A stretch of DNA of 64,000 nucleotides, taken from positions 144,001 to 208,000 of the forward strand of contig NW_026732274.1 in the NCBI RefSeq assembly GCF_028476545.1. The letters run 5' to 3'. Made by a program: the position numbers and the translations under genes. This document shows, in pieces, positions 1 through 24,730 of this stretch (position 1 is its first letter; each line of letters opens with the position of its first letter). The stretch is from Physella acuta. Lineage: Eukaryota > Mollusca > Gastropoda > Physidae. The notes below the pieces were generated by a model, which saw only the letters and a program-made list of their open reading frames with translations, was not told the origin of the DNA and did not search any database.

Positions 1-620
1 GCAGAAATCTTCACAAGAATATTTTCATTGTTTTGAGAACTGACAAAAGGAAAGAGCACAGTTAATTTTTTTTTCAAAATAATCTAATCTTGGTTAATTC
101 CTCTGATTATTTAAAAATATATATCCGAAATTTGTTATTACTGGGCCCTCAGAGGCCCCGTGAGTCTTTCGGGGAAGAAACTCAATCTTTTGTTCGCAGC
201 AGAATTGTGCTGTACCATGGCGCCGGTGGACGCGTCTGATTTAATTTAACGAACGACTGTAATACTTCATCATATCCATAGTTTGTCGCACTGTATTAAA
301 AAAAAACGTAGGCGCCTTAGTGCTTTCAGGGGAGCCCAGGGCGCTTTGGGACACCCAACTACCGTAGCGCCGACGGCTACTCTGTTGCAGTTTTACTTTT
401 GAATATAGTAATACCATTTACTCGCTATGCAGGTTGCTTAATTAACGGATGCCAAGTGCCAACATAGCCGCTCTAAAACTCTGGGCGCCAAACCATATAT
501 CGACAAAATCGCACCCTCCGTAACGCCGCCCATAAGAAATTTTAGTTTCTTTTCCGCAGAAATTTTCTAGGGAGTATTTTCATTTACTACCCAAAGTTTC
601 ATGGCACTCACATGAACGGT
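1..620 (+). repeat. Dispersed repeat R1, copy 1
   Basis: The part from about 400 to 620 matches 14370-14600 in inverted orientation. Shared landmarks are GTTGCTTAA, ATTAACGGAT, CGCTCTAAAAC, GGCGCCAAACC, AAATCGCACCCTCCG and GGGAGTATT. The sequence before it (300-370) is GC-rich (GGCGCC) and may belong to the same element. Family unknown; no terminal repeat was resolved. Confidence 0.6.
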
Positions 621-637
621 CTCTCTCTCTCTCTCTC

Positions 638-725
<88 letters not shown>

Positions 726-741
726 TATATATATATATATT

Positions 742-817
<76 letters not shown>
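618..817. repeat. (CT)n then interrupted (AT)n microsatellite
   Basis: A short CT run (620-640) passes into AT with several TTTATATAT interruptions spaced about 15-25 bases apart, a sign of an older array. Confidence 0.95.
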
Positions 818-819
<2 letters not shown>

Positions 820-2430
820 TATATATACATAAACAAGTATTAATATATAAACTGCAACAAACCATAACTTTCGAAAACACATTTTTGGATCTGAAATGTG
901 ATAAGCAAGAAAAGTTGTTACATGTAGCAAATTAAATACAGAGACAGAAATTTGTAGAATGAAAATTCAATTATTATTAAATAATAGTAAAATAGTAGTA
1001 GTAATACATGTGGGACAAAGAATCCATACTATAAGTGTTACCGTGAATTATTTTAGTTTTTGAAAGTAAATAAAATAAATCTTACTTTTTCTTTTTCCTC
1101 GACCTGCCCGATACTGAAGTAATTATGAAATTTGAAAAACAAAAACCACACGTTTCAGTTTTAAAATGTTTATGAAAGTGTATAGGTAAAGATAAAATTT
1201 CATATCTTAAATGTGTCAAACATTTATTTCTTTGAAAATAATTTAAAATGTTTTAATAGTTTTTGAAAGTATTATCAAAACATGTAATATTTTTAAACAA
1301 TGTGTTAAATGTTTCTTACCTTCTCGAGTAGGATCCATGCTGTCGGCCAAAGTAATAAAAAAGCAAGTATTAATTGATAACTGATTATGTTATAATCAAC
1401 TAAAGGTTAAAGCGGAATTATTTTGCCCAATTTACAACCGCACACACACGCTTTTATATACACTCACGCACTCAATCATCAGCTTCGAAGATAACGTTTA
1501 TCCAGTAGAGTAAATGAGTAAACGAATTAGAACATCAAACATTTATAAAAATGAAACTACCTTTGCAGCATAAAGGGTCAGCGACTTTTTGCATTACACA
1601 ATTTTAATTTTAAAAATGCTACACATGAATCAAATATACTTACAGTGTTTCAAAATATAAGGAAACATGAGGATAGGAGAAAAATACAATAAAATAGATT
1701 GTGGAAAATCTGACATTCTGAAAGGTTACAAATTTACTATTTTATCTCTCTTTGGGGACAAGGCATCTGAATTTAAAGTGAAACAGGGGTTTTCTGGATT
1801 TGAATCTAGTTTGGATATCAGACACGAAACAACATTAGAGGGTAATTAGAGGGTATTCGCACTTTTCTATTCGACAAGAAATTTCAAAACCTTGAAAATA
1901 AGAACATCGTAAGTGCACGAACCTGTAAATTATAGAGGATTGCATATTGTGTTGCAAGAGGATAAAATAAAAGGAGAACGTTTTAGCTTTATGCTCATAC
2001 GCCCCTTTTATTCGCGGAATTTCCTTGCAAGGGTTATAGCATTTACGGTTAAACAATTCAATTTCATGGTGTGGCTTTTAGTTTTGAAAATCATTATCAG
2101 CTTGGAGGTGAAGAACACACTTTCCTAATAAAAGAGCGGTGGGCGGAAGTAATATTTATCAAGAGCGAAATATTGGTAATAGCATAATGTATTACAATTT
2201 GAAGATTTTAGAGCATGGGGAAGGGGAGGGAAGTGTGGTTACAGGGGCGTGAATTGTTCGGCTCTGTTGTTTATTGTGTTGTACTGAGTTAGGTGTTGCG
2301 TCTATTGCTATTTATTTTGCAGAGGAAAGAGGGACGTGATTCAGCTTGGCATAAAGTATATTTGTTTTAGTTGTTGTTTCCATTTGAACGGTCTAGTCTC
2401 TATCGCCTCGAGGTCCCTAAGGCAGTGCCC
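820..2430. other. No gene supported
   Basis: AT-rich sequence with only short chance frames; no splice-consistent exon, RNA gene or terminal-repeat element was found. Confidence 0.5.
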
Positions 2431-2437
2431 TCTGTGA

Positions 2438-2716
2438 ATTGTTAGTAATAAAACAGATAGTGTTAGTTACCTCACAAGTTAGAGACAGTTACAAATGCTA
2501 TGGACGTTTCGACCCAAGGTCTTCGTCAGCACACAACAGTGTGGTTAAAGATTAGACAAAAAAAAGACAAACAGTTACACAATTTTGGACTTAGCTCGAC
2601 AGTGAAAACACGTCTTGTCTGCAAGCCACGATATGCAACAGAAGAGACGCGTGAGAAGGACACTTGGACACCGTATTTGTGAGGTAACTAACACTATATG
2701 TTTTATTTCTAATTGA
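2438..2716. mobile_element. Fold-back / TIR element of about 280 bp
   Basis: The ends are near-perfect inverted repeats: TAGTGTTAGTTACCTCAC at 2458-2475 and its complement at 2679-2696, extending outward through AATAAAAC on both sides for about 38 bp. Inside is GGACGTTTCGACCCAAGGTC followed by TTCGTCAGCAC, a motif often met near Penelope-like element ends; a similar AACGTTTCGATCGTCTCC occurs at 2819. Family not settled. Confidence 0.55.
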
Positions 2717-2719
2717 ATT

Positions 2720-4360
2720 AACCTCATTGCTGCTACCATTTGAATTGTTAGTGTAGGTCGGTCACAGTAGCTAAAACACAGTATGCGCTTATGTCTTTAA
2801 TCTACACTTCACTACAGTAACGTTTCGATCGTCTCCTACGCTTCGTTGTCGTCTCAAGTGGGTTATTGCGTTTAATGCGTTATATATTTCGGCCGAGGAA
2901 AACAAAAAGAGATGTGACGACTAAGTGTACAGCGTTTATATTGTAATTGTTATCTTCCTTTTTTTCAGTATTCTAACTGTCACCGCGTGGTTTCTAAGGT
3001 CATGTCCTTTGTAGCTCAAGTTAGTCACTGTCCACGGGTTTGTCCAGGCTGATGCTGAATTTTATGCTAAGTCGTTCAATTTTCCTTTACTTCAATATCG
3101 TCACAGTCTTCTTCTAACTAGATGTACTGTTCCGCTTCATCGTCGCTTTCTTCTCTATAATCGAGAGGGGAGGGGCAGAATGGGTAGGAGGTGGGTGTGG
3201 GGAGGGGGTTATGAAGGTAGTCTGCTGCTTTTCCGTTAGTATTCCTGGAGCGGCAATGTAAAATTGTAAAAGAGGGAATAACTTTAGTAGTAAAAGTGTT
3301 ATCGAATGGTCTCCCCTTTCCAAGTCGTCTGGACGCTAGACACCGTCGTCGTTTGACGAGCGAATTTAAGACAACACACCTTTGAAAATAAGAAGAGGAG
3401 ATTATTTAAGGAATACTAGAGTTATCAGGTGGTCCTCCCTTTCCCCGCCACATAGCCGTCGATAGAATCCTTGCAAACACATACAACAGACCAGCTTCTC
3501 TCAAGTGATCAGTTTTACCATGCAAGATCCAAGCCTCTCTCAACACACCAGTCTGGTCTTTTAATAATTCAATGCGACTGACACTGCATTACAACCCTGA
3601 TGCTACTATCTACTTCAAAGTCAATGAGCAGATAGTTGGCAACATTTAAACTTTGGTCGCAACATTAAGATCCCATCCCTAGTCAATCGAAATAAAGTAG
3701 GGAGGGACCTAATATTTACCGATCTATATGAGCAGATTCATGTTGATGGTGCGCAATAGAATTTTTATTAATAAGACTATATTTTATGAAACATTCTAAA
3801 GAACTGAAAAAAAATGTATTAAAAGTGCAGAAATGTTTTTTTCAATAACAAGCTTGTTTGTAATAATGCACTTAAAAGGAGAAAAAAAATGAATATTTTT
3901 CTTTTAATATATTATAATACTCCACTATTTAATAAACTATAAAGAAAAGCGTGAGTCTCTTCCTAAATATTACTAAATATATCCAATAAATAAAATAGTT
4001 CTTCTTCTTCTGTGTCCTTAATTTAGTTTATGGTGGGGGATTTAAACAAGTCTAACTTTATGTGTGAACTGGACTGTGGTCTTCAGATCAGCGGGTGCCT
4101 GTCATGTATCGATGTATCGAAACTGCTGAACGAAATTTCGATAATTTTTAACTGACATAATCATTTCAAGCTTAGCACATTAGTCAAGGCCAAATGACAA
4201 AGCTATCTGACATTAAATTTGGCTTAATAGGAAGCCACGTTTTTTTTCAGGAATTAATAAAGATTTCGTATATAAAGTACTATTTACTGAACTATTAAAC
4301 GCGCATTTTTCGTGTTCATTTGATGAACAATAGTTTTTAGTCATGCAACTCTATTGTTTT
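2720..4360. other. No gene supported
   Basis: A (G)n-rich patch at 3165-3210 and ordinary AT-rich sequence; nothing else recognised. Confidence 0.5.
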
Positions 4361-4364
4361 AATG

Positions 4365-4700
4365 AGTGATATCCAATAAACTTTCTCGAATTTACTTAAA
4401 TAACAGAACGGGGGATGGAAACTCGGGGTATAGACATGATTCTTAATCAATTTTTAATTACTTAAACTTTTTAAAATAGAATAGACTCTCGTAGATAAAA
4501 AGTATAGCGCACCAAGTGAACAGCAAAAAATGTGTGTATAATTTTGCGGAATATTAGTACGTTATAAATTCAAATTCGGTTTTTTGAGAAATCGGAAATA
4601 GCGTAAAGTACTACTTTCAGTGAACGAAAATTACTCACAATTTGATAGAAGGCAATCAAAGCTGGTTTACTCTGTGAACTCCTAGAAGAAAGTGTAACTG
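4365..4700 (+). repeat. Dispersed repeat R2, partial copy 1
   Basis: GAGTGATATCC, AAACTTTCTCGAAT, AATAGAATAGACTCTCGTAG, GCGGAATATTAGTAC and GAGAAATCGGAAATAGCG appear in the same order as in the fuller copies at 35446 and 59653. The CA-repeat half is missing. Confidence 0.7.
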
Positions 4701-5025
4701 TTGACTATATTAGAATAAACAGTGTAAACCGGGAATTTTATCACAAACTTCAGTCAATTGTAGCAATTGAATTAAATTTACGTAGCACGGAATTCAGAAC
4801 ACAAAGTCACACATACATACAATGTTAACTAAGTAGACACTTACTAAAACGCGGCCTATTGTGACTGTGTGGATGGACCAGTGACGCGAATACCCCACTT
4901 GTCTAAACACTGGTGTGTAAAAGATAAGCGTGAGTAGATCCGTCTTGTTGTTTTTGAGATTGTCTCTGTCAATAGCGTTAGTAGGGATTGGTTAACTCAC
5001 TTTCTCTTCCCATCCCAAGATATAG

Positions 5026-5027
<2 letters not shown>

Positions 5028-5112
<85 letters not shown>
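5028..5112. repeat. (AT)n microsatellite
   Basis: About 42 uninterrupted AT units. Confidence 0.95.
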
Positions 5113-5114
<2 letters not shown>

Positions 5115-5424
5115 AGCTGTTATCAGCTAGGCGTTGCTCAAGCTATTTATATGTCCAAATGTCAAAGTTAAGGTGCATATGTATGTTTACAAAACATTTT
5201 AAGAACAAGTGAAAGTGCATTATAGAACGAAATAGCACGTGATTCTAATAACTACACATTCACGTTTTGTTACACGGAAATACTAACCATCAGAGCGAAA
5301 CCGCTTGTCTTTGTGAGCAGTATCCCCATGTGATGCAAACTAAAACAAGTTAATTAAAAAGTCTAGTGACATTTATGCGCAATTTCCTTATGTTATCTAA
5401 AAATAGCTCTGCCGTATAATGCTG

Positions 5425-5800
5425 GGGTGCGTTCAAGCTAGGAGAACGATCGGTTTGTAGGTGTTTATGTAATTTTAAAATTTGTGACCGAACGAAAAGA
5501 TATTTTTGAAAACTTTCTTCGGCAATATTGTTCTAAATTATGGCAGGAATCGATTGGTAAATGTTTCAAGTCGCTAAGGTGGTCTGGTTGCCGAGATATG
5601 GGCCAAAAACTGCATTTTTTCGAGGTTTTTTGGCTTTTCCGAGAAATCCAGGAAGGAATTCTGGAATTTTTTTGGCCCACTATCATCCTCGTAACTTGAT
5701 TAACAAATTTGCTTTGGAACTAGTCCTCGATATCGCTTCGTTGAGGAGGAGATACGACTTAAAGCTGCGAACACACATCCATACATTCATACATCCAGAA
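5425..5800 (+). repeat. Probable transposon fragment
   Basis: Higher GC than its flanks, open in more than one frame, and ending in CACACATCCATACATTCATACATCC, a short-repeat tail of the sort seen at the 3' ends of non-autonomous elements. No second copy was found in the window and no domain is recognised. Confidence 0.3.
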
Positions 5801-6007
5801 ATGATGGGTTAATAAACGCAATTCTCCAGAATGGAAATTGCGCTAAAAATAATATCGGAATATTATCATGTAAGGGTGTATTGTATTTTACACCGTAAAC
5901 GCATGAATTGTAATGGGTAACTTTAATAGTAAATAAAAAAAAATTAAAATAAAAAAAAATCATATATAACGCTAATCCTAAAGCATTACACATTAACCAC
6001 CAGAAAC

Positions 6008-6200
6008 AGAAGAGTGTTTCTTCCAGACCTTTCTTCTCCGGGAGGGGGGGGGGGGGGTCTGATGCATTTTTTTTTGGGGGGGGGGGGGGGGACGACGACT
6101 ATAATTTCCGGGGGAGCAGACACTGGTAAAATTATATGTTTTCTATATAAATTTAATTTCGTCCGGGTGGGGGGGGGGGGGGGTAGAGTAATTTTTTTTA
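6008..6200 (-). mobile_element. Poly-C/G-bearing MITE family R3, copy 1
   Basis: GTTTCTTCCAGAC at 6016 and the internal block ACACTGGTAAAAT through ATATAAATTTAATTTCGTCC match the reverse complement of 26215-26390. Three long G runs (6046-6056, 6075-6091, 6168-6183) sit at the places where that copy has C runs. Confidence 0.6.
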
Positions 6201-6239
6201 TAGAAAACACTGCCACAGACCAAATTGATTACTAATTAG

Positions 6240-7065
6240 TAACTATAAAATATTGACCACAATTTAAGCCAACAAGCTTAAAACTGAAATGCCTACACTA
6301 ACAACTATGACCAAAAATCTTGCATACATAGAAGAAGTATACAGAGCTACACACACTTAATAGAAGACAGCCTGCAATACGGGACACACGCGTAATTAAA
6401 GCAATTGAGACCTACACCGTATGCAATTACTTCAACACTGTTTGTTTTTACCAAAACACACACTCATCCTATCGTACATAGCAGAAGTTATAATATGTGT
6501 TTCTATATTGTTTTACAAAGTTTTTGGAATTTTTAGCTGTAGAGTATTTATTTGCATTTGGCAGGCTTAACTTCAATTGTAAAATAGTTATCACAAGCGA
6601 AGACCTGTGAATTTTGTAAGTGCATGATTTTGCGAGTTTTATTTTCTGTCGCTGTCGGTCTTGATAGTTTGAGTCTGATTATATATCTATTTAAATGAAA
6701 GTATGTGCTATAGTAGTTTGTTCGAAAGAGATCTGGATATATTAACGTAACAAATCCTGGACTCTACAATCTGACTACACACGAAGTCCACACACCATGC
6801 CAAGTGGCGTCTGTGTTAAGTGTGGACAATCATCGCTCTAACATCTGTGATCCTATATAACACAGCTGATGTTTATACGCATCAACAGAGTTTTAGAAAA
6901 AAGGTCGCACAACAAATATTGAGATTAGTGTCGTGTTGATGAAAAAAAATAGGGCACGCGCTCAAAACTACTTCATTTAAAACAATTGAACATTGTCATA
7001 TCGAGATATCGAGTGTTCTAAATTTCTTTATTTTTAGATTGCACCAACGCCCACGATCAGTACGT
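6240..7065. other. No gene supported
   Basis: AT-rich sequence without coherent exons or recognised repeats. Confidence 0.5.
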
Positions 7066-7200
<135 letters not shown>

Positions 7201-7208
7201 TATTTATA

Positions 7209-8263
7209 TCTATAATATAAGCGGGCTGAGCGTGTGTCAGTCCTTCCTTCCTTCTGTCATAGCTATAGCTTTTGGAACCATAAAAGTAAACTACGCTCTT
7301 TGCAGTGCTTTTCAGTGCATGGCTGAGTCTTATTATAAGTAATAGAGTAGGGTTTGTTTATATAACGGCATAGAGCTATTTTATAATTGCCACCGTTTTT
7401 ACTTTTTTGCATAACGTAAAGAAAATATTAAATACTCGCACATTGCTAAAACATATTAAAAAGATCCATGTCAAATATCATTTTAGTTTATATTCCTAGA
7501 AAAAAAGGATACATTTTCATAAAAGTAGGTCGAAAAAACTAATTTATTCAACATTTTTTTGTGTGGTAATTTTTGCAAGGAAGGTAATTTGAAAATATAT
7601 TTAACTCATCAATAATTTAAGTTAATCTTTTTTTTTATTACTACCGCATTGATTATTATATTTTAAGGTTCATAATTAAAAAAAGAAAAAGTTTAAGATT
7701 ATTTATATTATTTATTATTATTTTCTTATTAGTCTATCATTTCTCAAAATCATTATTTTTTTGATTTTGCTTTTGTTTTTCTGTGTTATGAACACAGATG
7801 GTGAAATTAGACTTTTTGAGAATAATGGAAAGGCTCTCTCTGTGCGCAGACGCCTGGGAAAACGTGTTAATTTTTATTATTACTTCCACATTGATTATTA
7901 TATGTTAAGGTTCATAAGTAAATTAGAAAATGTTAAGATTATTTATATTATTTTCTAATTAGTCTATGATCTCTCAATTTTGTTTTGTTTTTGTGGTTGT
8001 GTTGTGGTTGTGTTGTGGTTGTGGTTGTGTTATGGTTGTGGTTGTGTTGTGGCTGTGTTTTGGTTGTGTTGTGGTTGTGGTTGTGTTGTGGTTGTGTTGT
8101 GGTTGTGTTGTGGTTGTGGTTGTGTTGTGGTTGTGGTTGTATTGTGGTTGTGTTGTGGTTGTGGTTGTATTTTGTTTGTGTTGTGTTTTTGTTTGTTTTG
8201 TTCTGTTCCAAAGTTGGTACATTTAAAAAAGATTTACCGTGGCGGAGCACGGGATGCAGCTAG
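7209..8263 (+). mobile_element. Non-autonomous Helitron-like element
   Basis: The 5' end reads TC followed by TATAATATAAGCGGGCTGAG; the 3' end is a hairpin CCGTG-GCGGAG-CACGG then GATGCAGCTAG. The flanks are A before and T after, the A|T insertion expected for Helitrons, with CTAG as the CTRR terminus. Length 1055 bp, no Rep/helicase frame. Inside are a partial duplication (7627-7760 and 7877-7980) and a GTTGTG array. Confidence 0.7.
7990..8195. repeat. GTTGTG-type minisatellite
   Basis: Interspersed GTGGTT and GTTGTG units, about 200 bp, inside the Helitron-like element. It produces spurious His/Asn/Thr-rich and Val/Cys-rich open frames on both strands. Confidence 0.9.
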
Positions 8264-8814
8264 TATTTATATAATAAAGGCGGCTAGGTAATATGTTTTT
8301 CGGTACAATGTGGTGTATTTGTTTATTAGTTAGAAATGGCGTAGGAAGTGTTTAAGGCTTTAGATAGTAGGGTTAAGTTGGTGAGGTGTAAGGTTTACAG
8401 CAGTAAGATTGCATTTTGTATTATATGGTGTTTTCGTATGTTGTCGGGTGGGATATGAGGAGGTGTGTTTTGAAGTGTGTGTTAAGTGCGGGGTGTGGGA
8501 AGGGGTTCGAAAGTTAGATGGATTTGAGACTTCGGTTGTGTTGTGATCGTCATATGGATCATGTATGGATTTTTTTTCAAATCCATGCGTTATGTTGTAC
8601 TTTCACAATGGGTTGGGGTGAATAGGGGGCGGTGTATATGTTGAGGAAGTGGTTTAGTGTATATCGCGAGTGTAGTGGGATAATTACTAATAAATGCTAT
8701 CGGCACAACTTCGGCCTTCACTGCTGGCACTATTGGAGGATTGTTTATGGTAGACCTGATTACATCCAGAGCAAAAAGGGCATCACTAATGTGCTCTAGA
8801 TCTAGGGGTGTATT

Positions 8815-9424
8815 AAACCTGCTCTGGTACCTTAGAAAAAAAAATTACCTTTTTGGTGAAAAATTGACTTTTTGACCAGAATAACTGCTCTCTATTATTG
8901 TTTATTGTTTGGCTTGACCTAATAAGAGGTGACAATGTGTTAGTACGCCCAAATAAATATTGCACAGTTCCATGATAAAATTTTTGTTATTTGAACCACT
9001 GTATGAAATTGTCATTGCTGGCATTGATTGTGTACTAGCTTTGTATGTTCTTTGCACACCAAATGATAACAGTCATTTCAAACTAATTTTCTTTGCTTGT
9101 CGCATGATCTGGCACACATGTAACACTCTCAAGCATAGTCCTGGATGAGAATGTGGGGTGCTTGCTGTTTGTGTCGGTATATTAAGGTGAAAATATCTTT
9201 ATAACATTGACGGTACTATGGGGTCTATATGACCCCAAGCGAACAAAAATCAAAATAATAAATAACCGTTAATACTTTGAAAATATTAAACATGTGTAAC
9301 GTACTCATGAAGGCCTTATGAAAAGATACACGGCAGGTGAGGTCACTAATCCTGGTAGTTTTTCAAAATAAATTGCTCTAAAAATGGTTGGGGTCATATT
9401 GACCCCATGGTACCAGAGCAGGAC
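8815..9424. mobile_element. TIR element of about 610 bp
   Basis: CCTGCTCTGGTACC at 8818-8831 is matched by GGTACCAGAGCAGG at 9408-9421. Near the right end are two palindromic blocks, GGGGTCTATATGACCCC and GGGGTCATATTGACCCC. The latter recall internal repeats of piggyBac-type elements, but no TTAA duplication is visible on both sides. No transposase. Confidence 0.5.
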
Positions 9425-9429
9425 TAGTC

Positions 9430-11680
9430 TCTCCAACTGTCCTCAGGTGTATCAAATTTTCTGTAATTATCAGTTAGGTTGAAGAAAATAACAAAGCAAT
9501 AGCAACTGTTGTGTTTTGTCAGTTTATCTTAAATAACAATCAACTATTACTTGTTATGAACAAAACAAACAATCAATTCGGTTAATTATACTAAGTTTCT
9601 AGTAAACAGTTTTATTGGATAATTTTAAACATAAAAAGCCATTTTATATTTGACTTGGTTCTTTAACATTAGTTCGAAGATTATCGCCTTCATCCACCTG
9701 CTCTGACTGTATGCTATTATACTGATCATATAGCGACGCAAGAATCCACGATATTTATTTCCCTTTAATACAGTTGCTCCAGTCAAGGTATTAATGCAAT
9801 CAAGTAAAGGTACCTGAACTCTCACGTTGAAGTTACGAAAATCCTAAGTCTCGTGCAAAGAACTAGTCGCGTCATTTTAAAAACAAAACTAGGTAGTGAA
9901 ATCGTACATTACTCGTTAGTACAATTGGTTTCTATTCTAAGTGTTAAACGATTTATCTACTCACCGTTCCGGTGTACATCCTGCCAATTTAAACACCCAC
10001 TACCCTTTTCTTATGTTATTGTTACACAATAAACTCCAATACAATTGATGTCTTTTCTGTCTTAAAGGGTTGTATAGACCATTCCAGTACAAATCCTTGC
10101 CATTTTTGTTTGTAAAAAAGCCCCCCCCCCCACCCCCACTATGTTGGATAAAGTTGGTAGAGAGGTTCTTTTACTTCACTAACATTTATTATTGTTACAC
10201 AATCATATAACACGCTTTAATACAATTGGTTTGTTTTATATGTGATAAAAGTTATCTACTCACCAATCTAGTGTAAATTCATCAGATTTTAGTCATCTAA
10301 AACGCCCCCCTCTCCACCAAAAGAAGTGTTTCATTTCGTTCGGGGGGGGGGGGGGCGGTAGACTTGGAGCCCCCCACCCCCCCACACCCGAAGAGATGTC
10401 TGGAAGAAACTGCCCAAAAGAGGATAAAATAGAAAGCGGTTTTACCGGTCACTGGTTCATAAGGGTATCTGTTTAACAGTTACACGGTAGAAGACTGTTC
10501 TATCAGTATGTACAAGCTTGTTGCTGTCAATTTTCTGGACTTTGACTGTTCATAATTCCAAACTACAGCTTAAAATGAGCTTCAATTCTTTTATCTTAAC
10601 ACTTTGGTGCCCAACTGGAGACGGCGCCCCCCCCCTCACCCCCCCCCCCTTTTCAGATACACCTTTGACTCTATTAGGGTTCGTACTTTCTAAAGTTTGT
10701 CAAGGATTTCATACACTAGAGTTAACAGCTTGAAATTGTAGCTTAATTAAAGAGGAAATTGCCATCTCTTTGTATAAAATATATAACAGAAAACAACGTG
10801 AAATGTAATCAGAATTTTAAATTTGTATACAATAGAAGCGTAGACGAAACAATAAATTGACAAATGCAGAGTTTTTCAATTTATTTCAGTTTATTATTAA
10901 TAGAGTAATATTAAAAGAAAAGAAAAATACAATTTAATTGCACGCGATTTAAAATAACAAAAACTTTATTGAATTAGCATAAACCAATATTATTAACAGC
11001 GATTAATTAAAAAAACGAAAGATTTCTTCATTACATTTGATTACATTTTGAGAATTAAGTTTCCATCAAAGCCATGGTTGCTGAGTTAATAATCTTGCGA
11101 ATAAGTAAAATAGAAAAAGTGGTTAAAATGACATACACATGTGTATCTATAAAATAATTCCACATATTTAACATTTTTAATTACCTCAACACAAATGTGT
11201 TGCTAAATTTATTTTTTGCATTAAACATTTAATTTGCAGCTATATTGTGGCTTGATGTTTGAAGAAAAAAAAAGCATCAAACTTTATACAGCATACACTT
11301 CATATACAACATTGTCGTAATAACTTCAAAAATAATCGATGCGTTAGATTAAGAAATGTTAAGTTCATCAGCAATGTTTAGTTACACTTATTACAGTATA
11401 AAGAAAATCAAAATGTAATCTGAACATAAGATAAATTGTTAAACTTTATATTACTCAAAATCAATGCTTTTCGACAATTAAAAAATTATACAATAATAGT
11501 TCATTTGTTTACACCTTAAAAGTTTGGTTTAGAATTTTTTATAATTCCTTACTCAGATTAACTAGATTGTTTTAACCATACTAAAATAAATGGGAATTCT
11601 AAAATGTAGGGCTTTAAAGCAAAATATTTTTATGTATCCCATAACACATCAGTCTAGGCAAGCTTGCTTAAATACCTGCT
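9430..11680. other. No gene supported; homopolymer C/G tracts
   Basis: C runs at 10112-10130 and 10621-10650 and G runs at 10343-10354. The sequence GAAGAGATGTCTGGAAGAAAC at 10391-10411 is a fragment of the R3 family. AT-rich 3' flank of gene A from 10740. Confidence 0.5.
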
Positions 11681-11685
11681 GTTTC

Positions 11686-23485
<11,800 letters not shown>

Positions 23486-23637
23486 TTTGATTGTGATGTT
23501 TTAAATCAATCTGATGTGTGGAAAAAATGAAATACTCTGTGCATTATAATAACTGAGAAATCTGACTAAAGGGGAGTACAGCTTTAGAACTGTAAAACTC
23601 TCTAACGGATTGATGCTTATTAGGCTTTAATATACAT

Positions 23638-23890
23638 AATTGAAGGGCTCAGTGGAAAAAGTACTTAAGTTACATTTTTTCAAAAATGAGTTAAACCGGT
23701 ATATTATTTGTTTACCTTCACTAAACCATCCCTGTAAATTTGGGCCATGGAAACAGTACCGAAGTAGCTTAATTCGAATACTTTGCATCAGCTGTTTTGG
23801 TATTTCAGCTTCAATTTAAAAACTTTGCACTCATTTTTCTCAAAACTCTCAAAATACACTTAAGTACTTTTTCCACTGAGCCCTTCAATT
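23638..23890. mobile_element. MITE with 33-bp perfect terminal inverted repeats
   Basis: AATTGAAGGGCTCAGTGGAA and on to ACTTAAGT at 23638-23670 is exactly complemented at 23858-23890. Length 253 bp, no coding content. It begins about 150 bases upstream of the gene A start codon. Confidence 0.85.
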
Positions 23891-24004
23891 GCTTTCACCA
23901 TCCGGCTTCATAAATTCTCTATCGAGAGATCCATTCTTCCCTGGTTCCAGCTGTCTCTATTTCTCTTCGTCTGTGTTTCTGTAGCGATTTGTTTTTTTAC
24001 GATA

Positions 24005-24245
24005 TAAGGTTGCTGACCTTATGCTCAACCCCCAACCTGGAGGACCGGGGTGGTAGTTTTCGTCTGACCCCTACCCACGAAGATCTTCCCAGCTTGGTTG
24101 AACCTACTAGAAGTTAACACTCCCGGTGGTATAGCTCTGGGGCTCATCAGGGTACACAAGCTGCCAAGCTCTGGGGGCGGTCAGGGTACACAAGCTGCCA
24201 AGCCACGACAAGTCCATAGCACCAGGTGACAGTTGATTATTAGGG
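24005..24245. mobile_element. LINE 3'-region-like fragment
   Basis: CTCAACCCCCAACCTGGAGG, CGTCTGACCCCTACCC, AACACTCCCGGTGGTATAGC and CACAAGCTGCCAAGCCACGAC form a pattern I associate with untranslated regions of invertebrate non-LTR retrotransposons. The GGGTACACAAGCTGCCAAGC block is duplicated in tandem. No reverse transcriptase frame is present. Confidence 0.35.
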
Positions 24246-24730
24246 GTCGTCAATAAATAAAATCACTATCATGATGAGTAGGCGGAAGGTGGGTTGATTT
24301 CAATTTCCGTGACGATGTGTGAAGTAAAAGCATGAGGGAGGGGGTGGACTTTGCAAGTGTAACGTTACAAAGTTGCAAGTAAAAACGTATTTAATATTCA
24401 AACTGAAATGTTAATTGAATAAGGTACACAAAAATCAAGATAAAGTAGGGGAAAAAGTTGATGGGCTGAAGAGATCAAGGCTAAAAACACCAAAAGGTCC
24501 CGAGCTCGAACCCCGGAGAGACGCAGCTTGTAATCTAGGTAAGAAAACTCTAAACTAAAAAAACGGCGGCCTTGCAGATTGTTCTTGGACATGCTATGGA
24601 AGTAAAACCTGAAAGAAAAGCAGGCGAAAGTAGGATTGAACTCCGAGCCGCATGGTGCAAATTATTTTCACACGTAATAATTAAGAATGAGTTTGAGGAA
24701 ATCTCCTACAGTATACTCGAATAAATAACA

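Noticed and set aside
580-930. Long frames rich in alternating Tyr and Ile here and at every AT array (for example 14606-14998, 15846-16349, 52246-52767, 53236-53495)
   Set aside because: They are translations of (AT)n microsatellites and occur on both strands.
7948-8291. His/Asn/Thr-rich and Val/Cys-rich frames on both strands
   Set aside because: They arise from the GTTGTG array inside the Helitron-like element.
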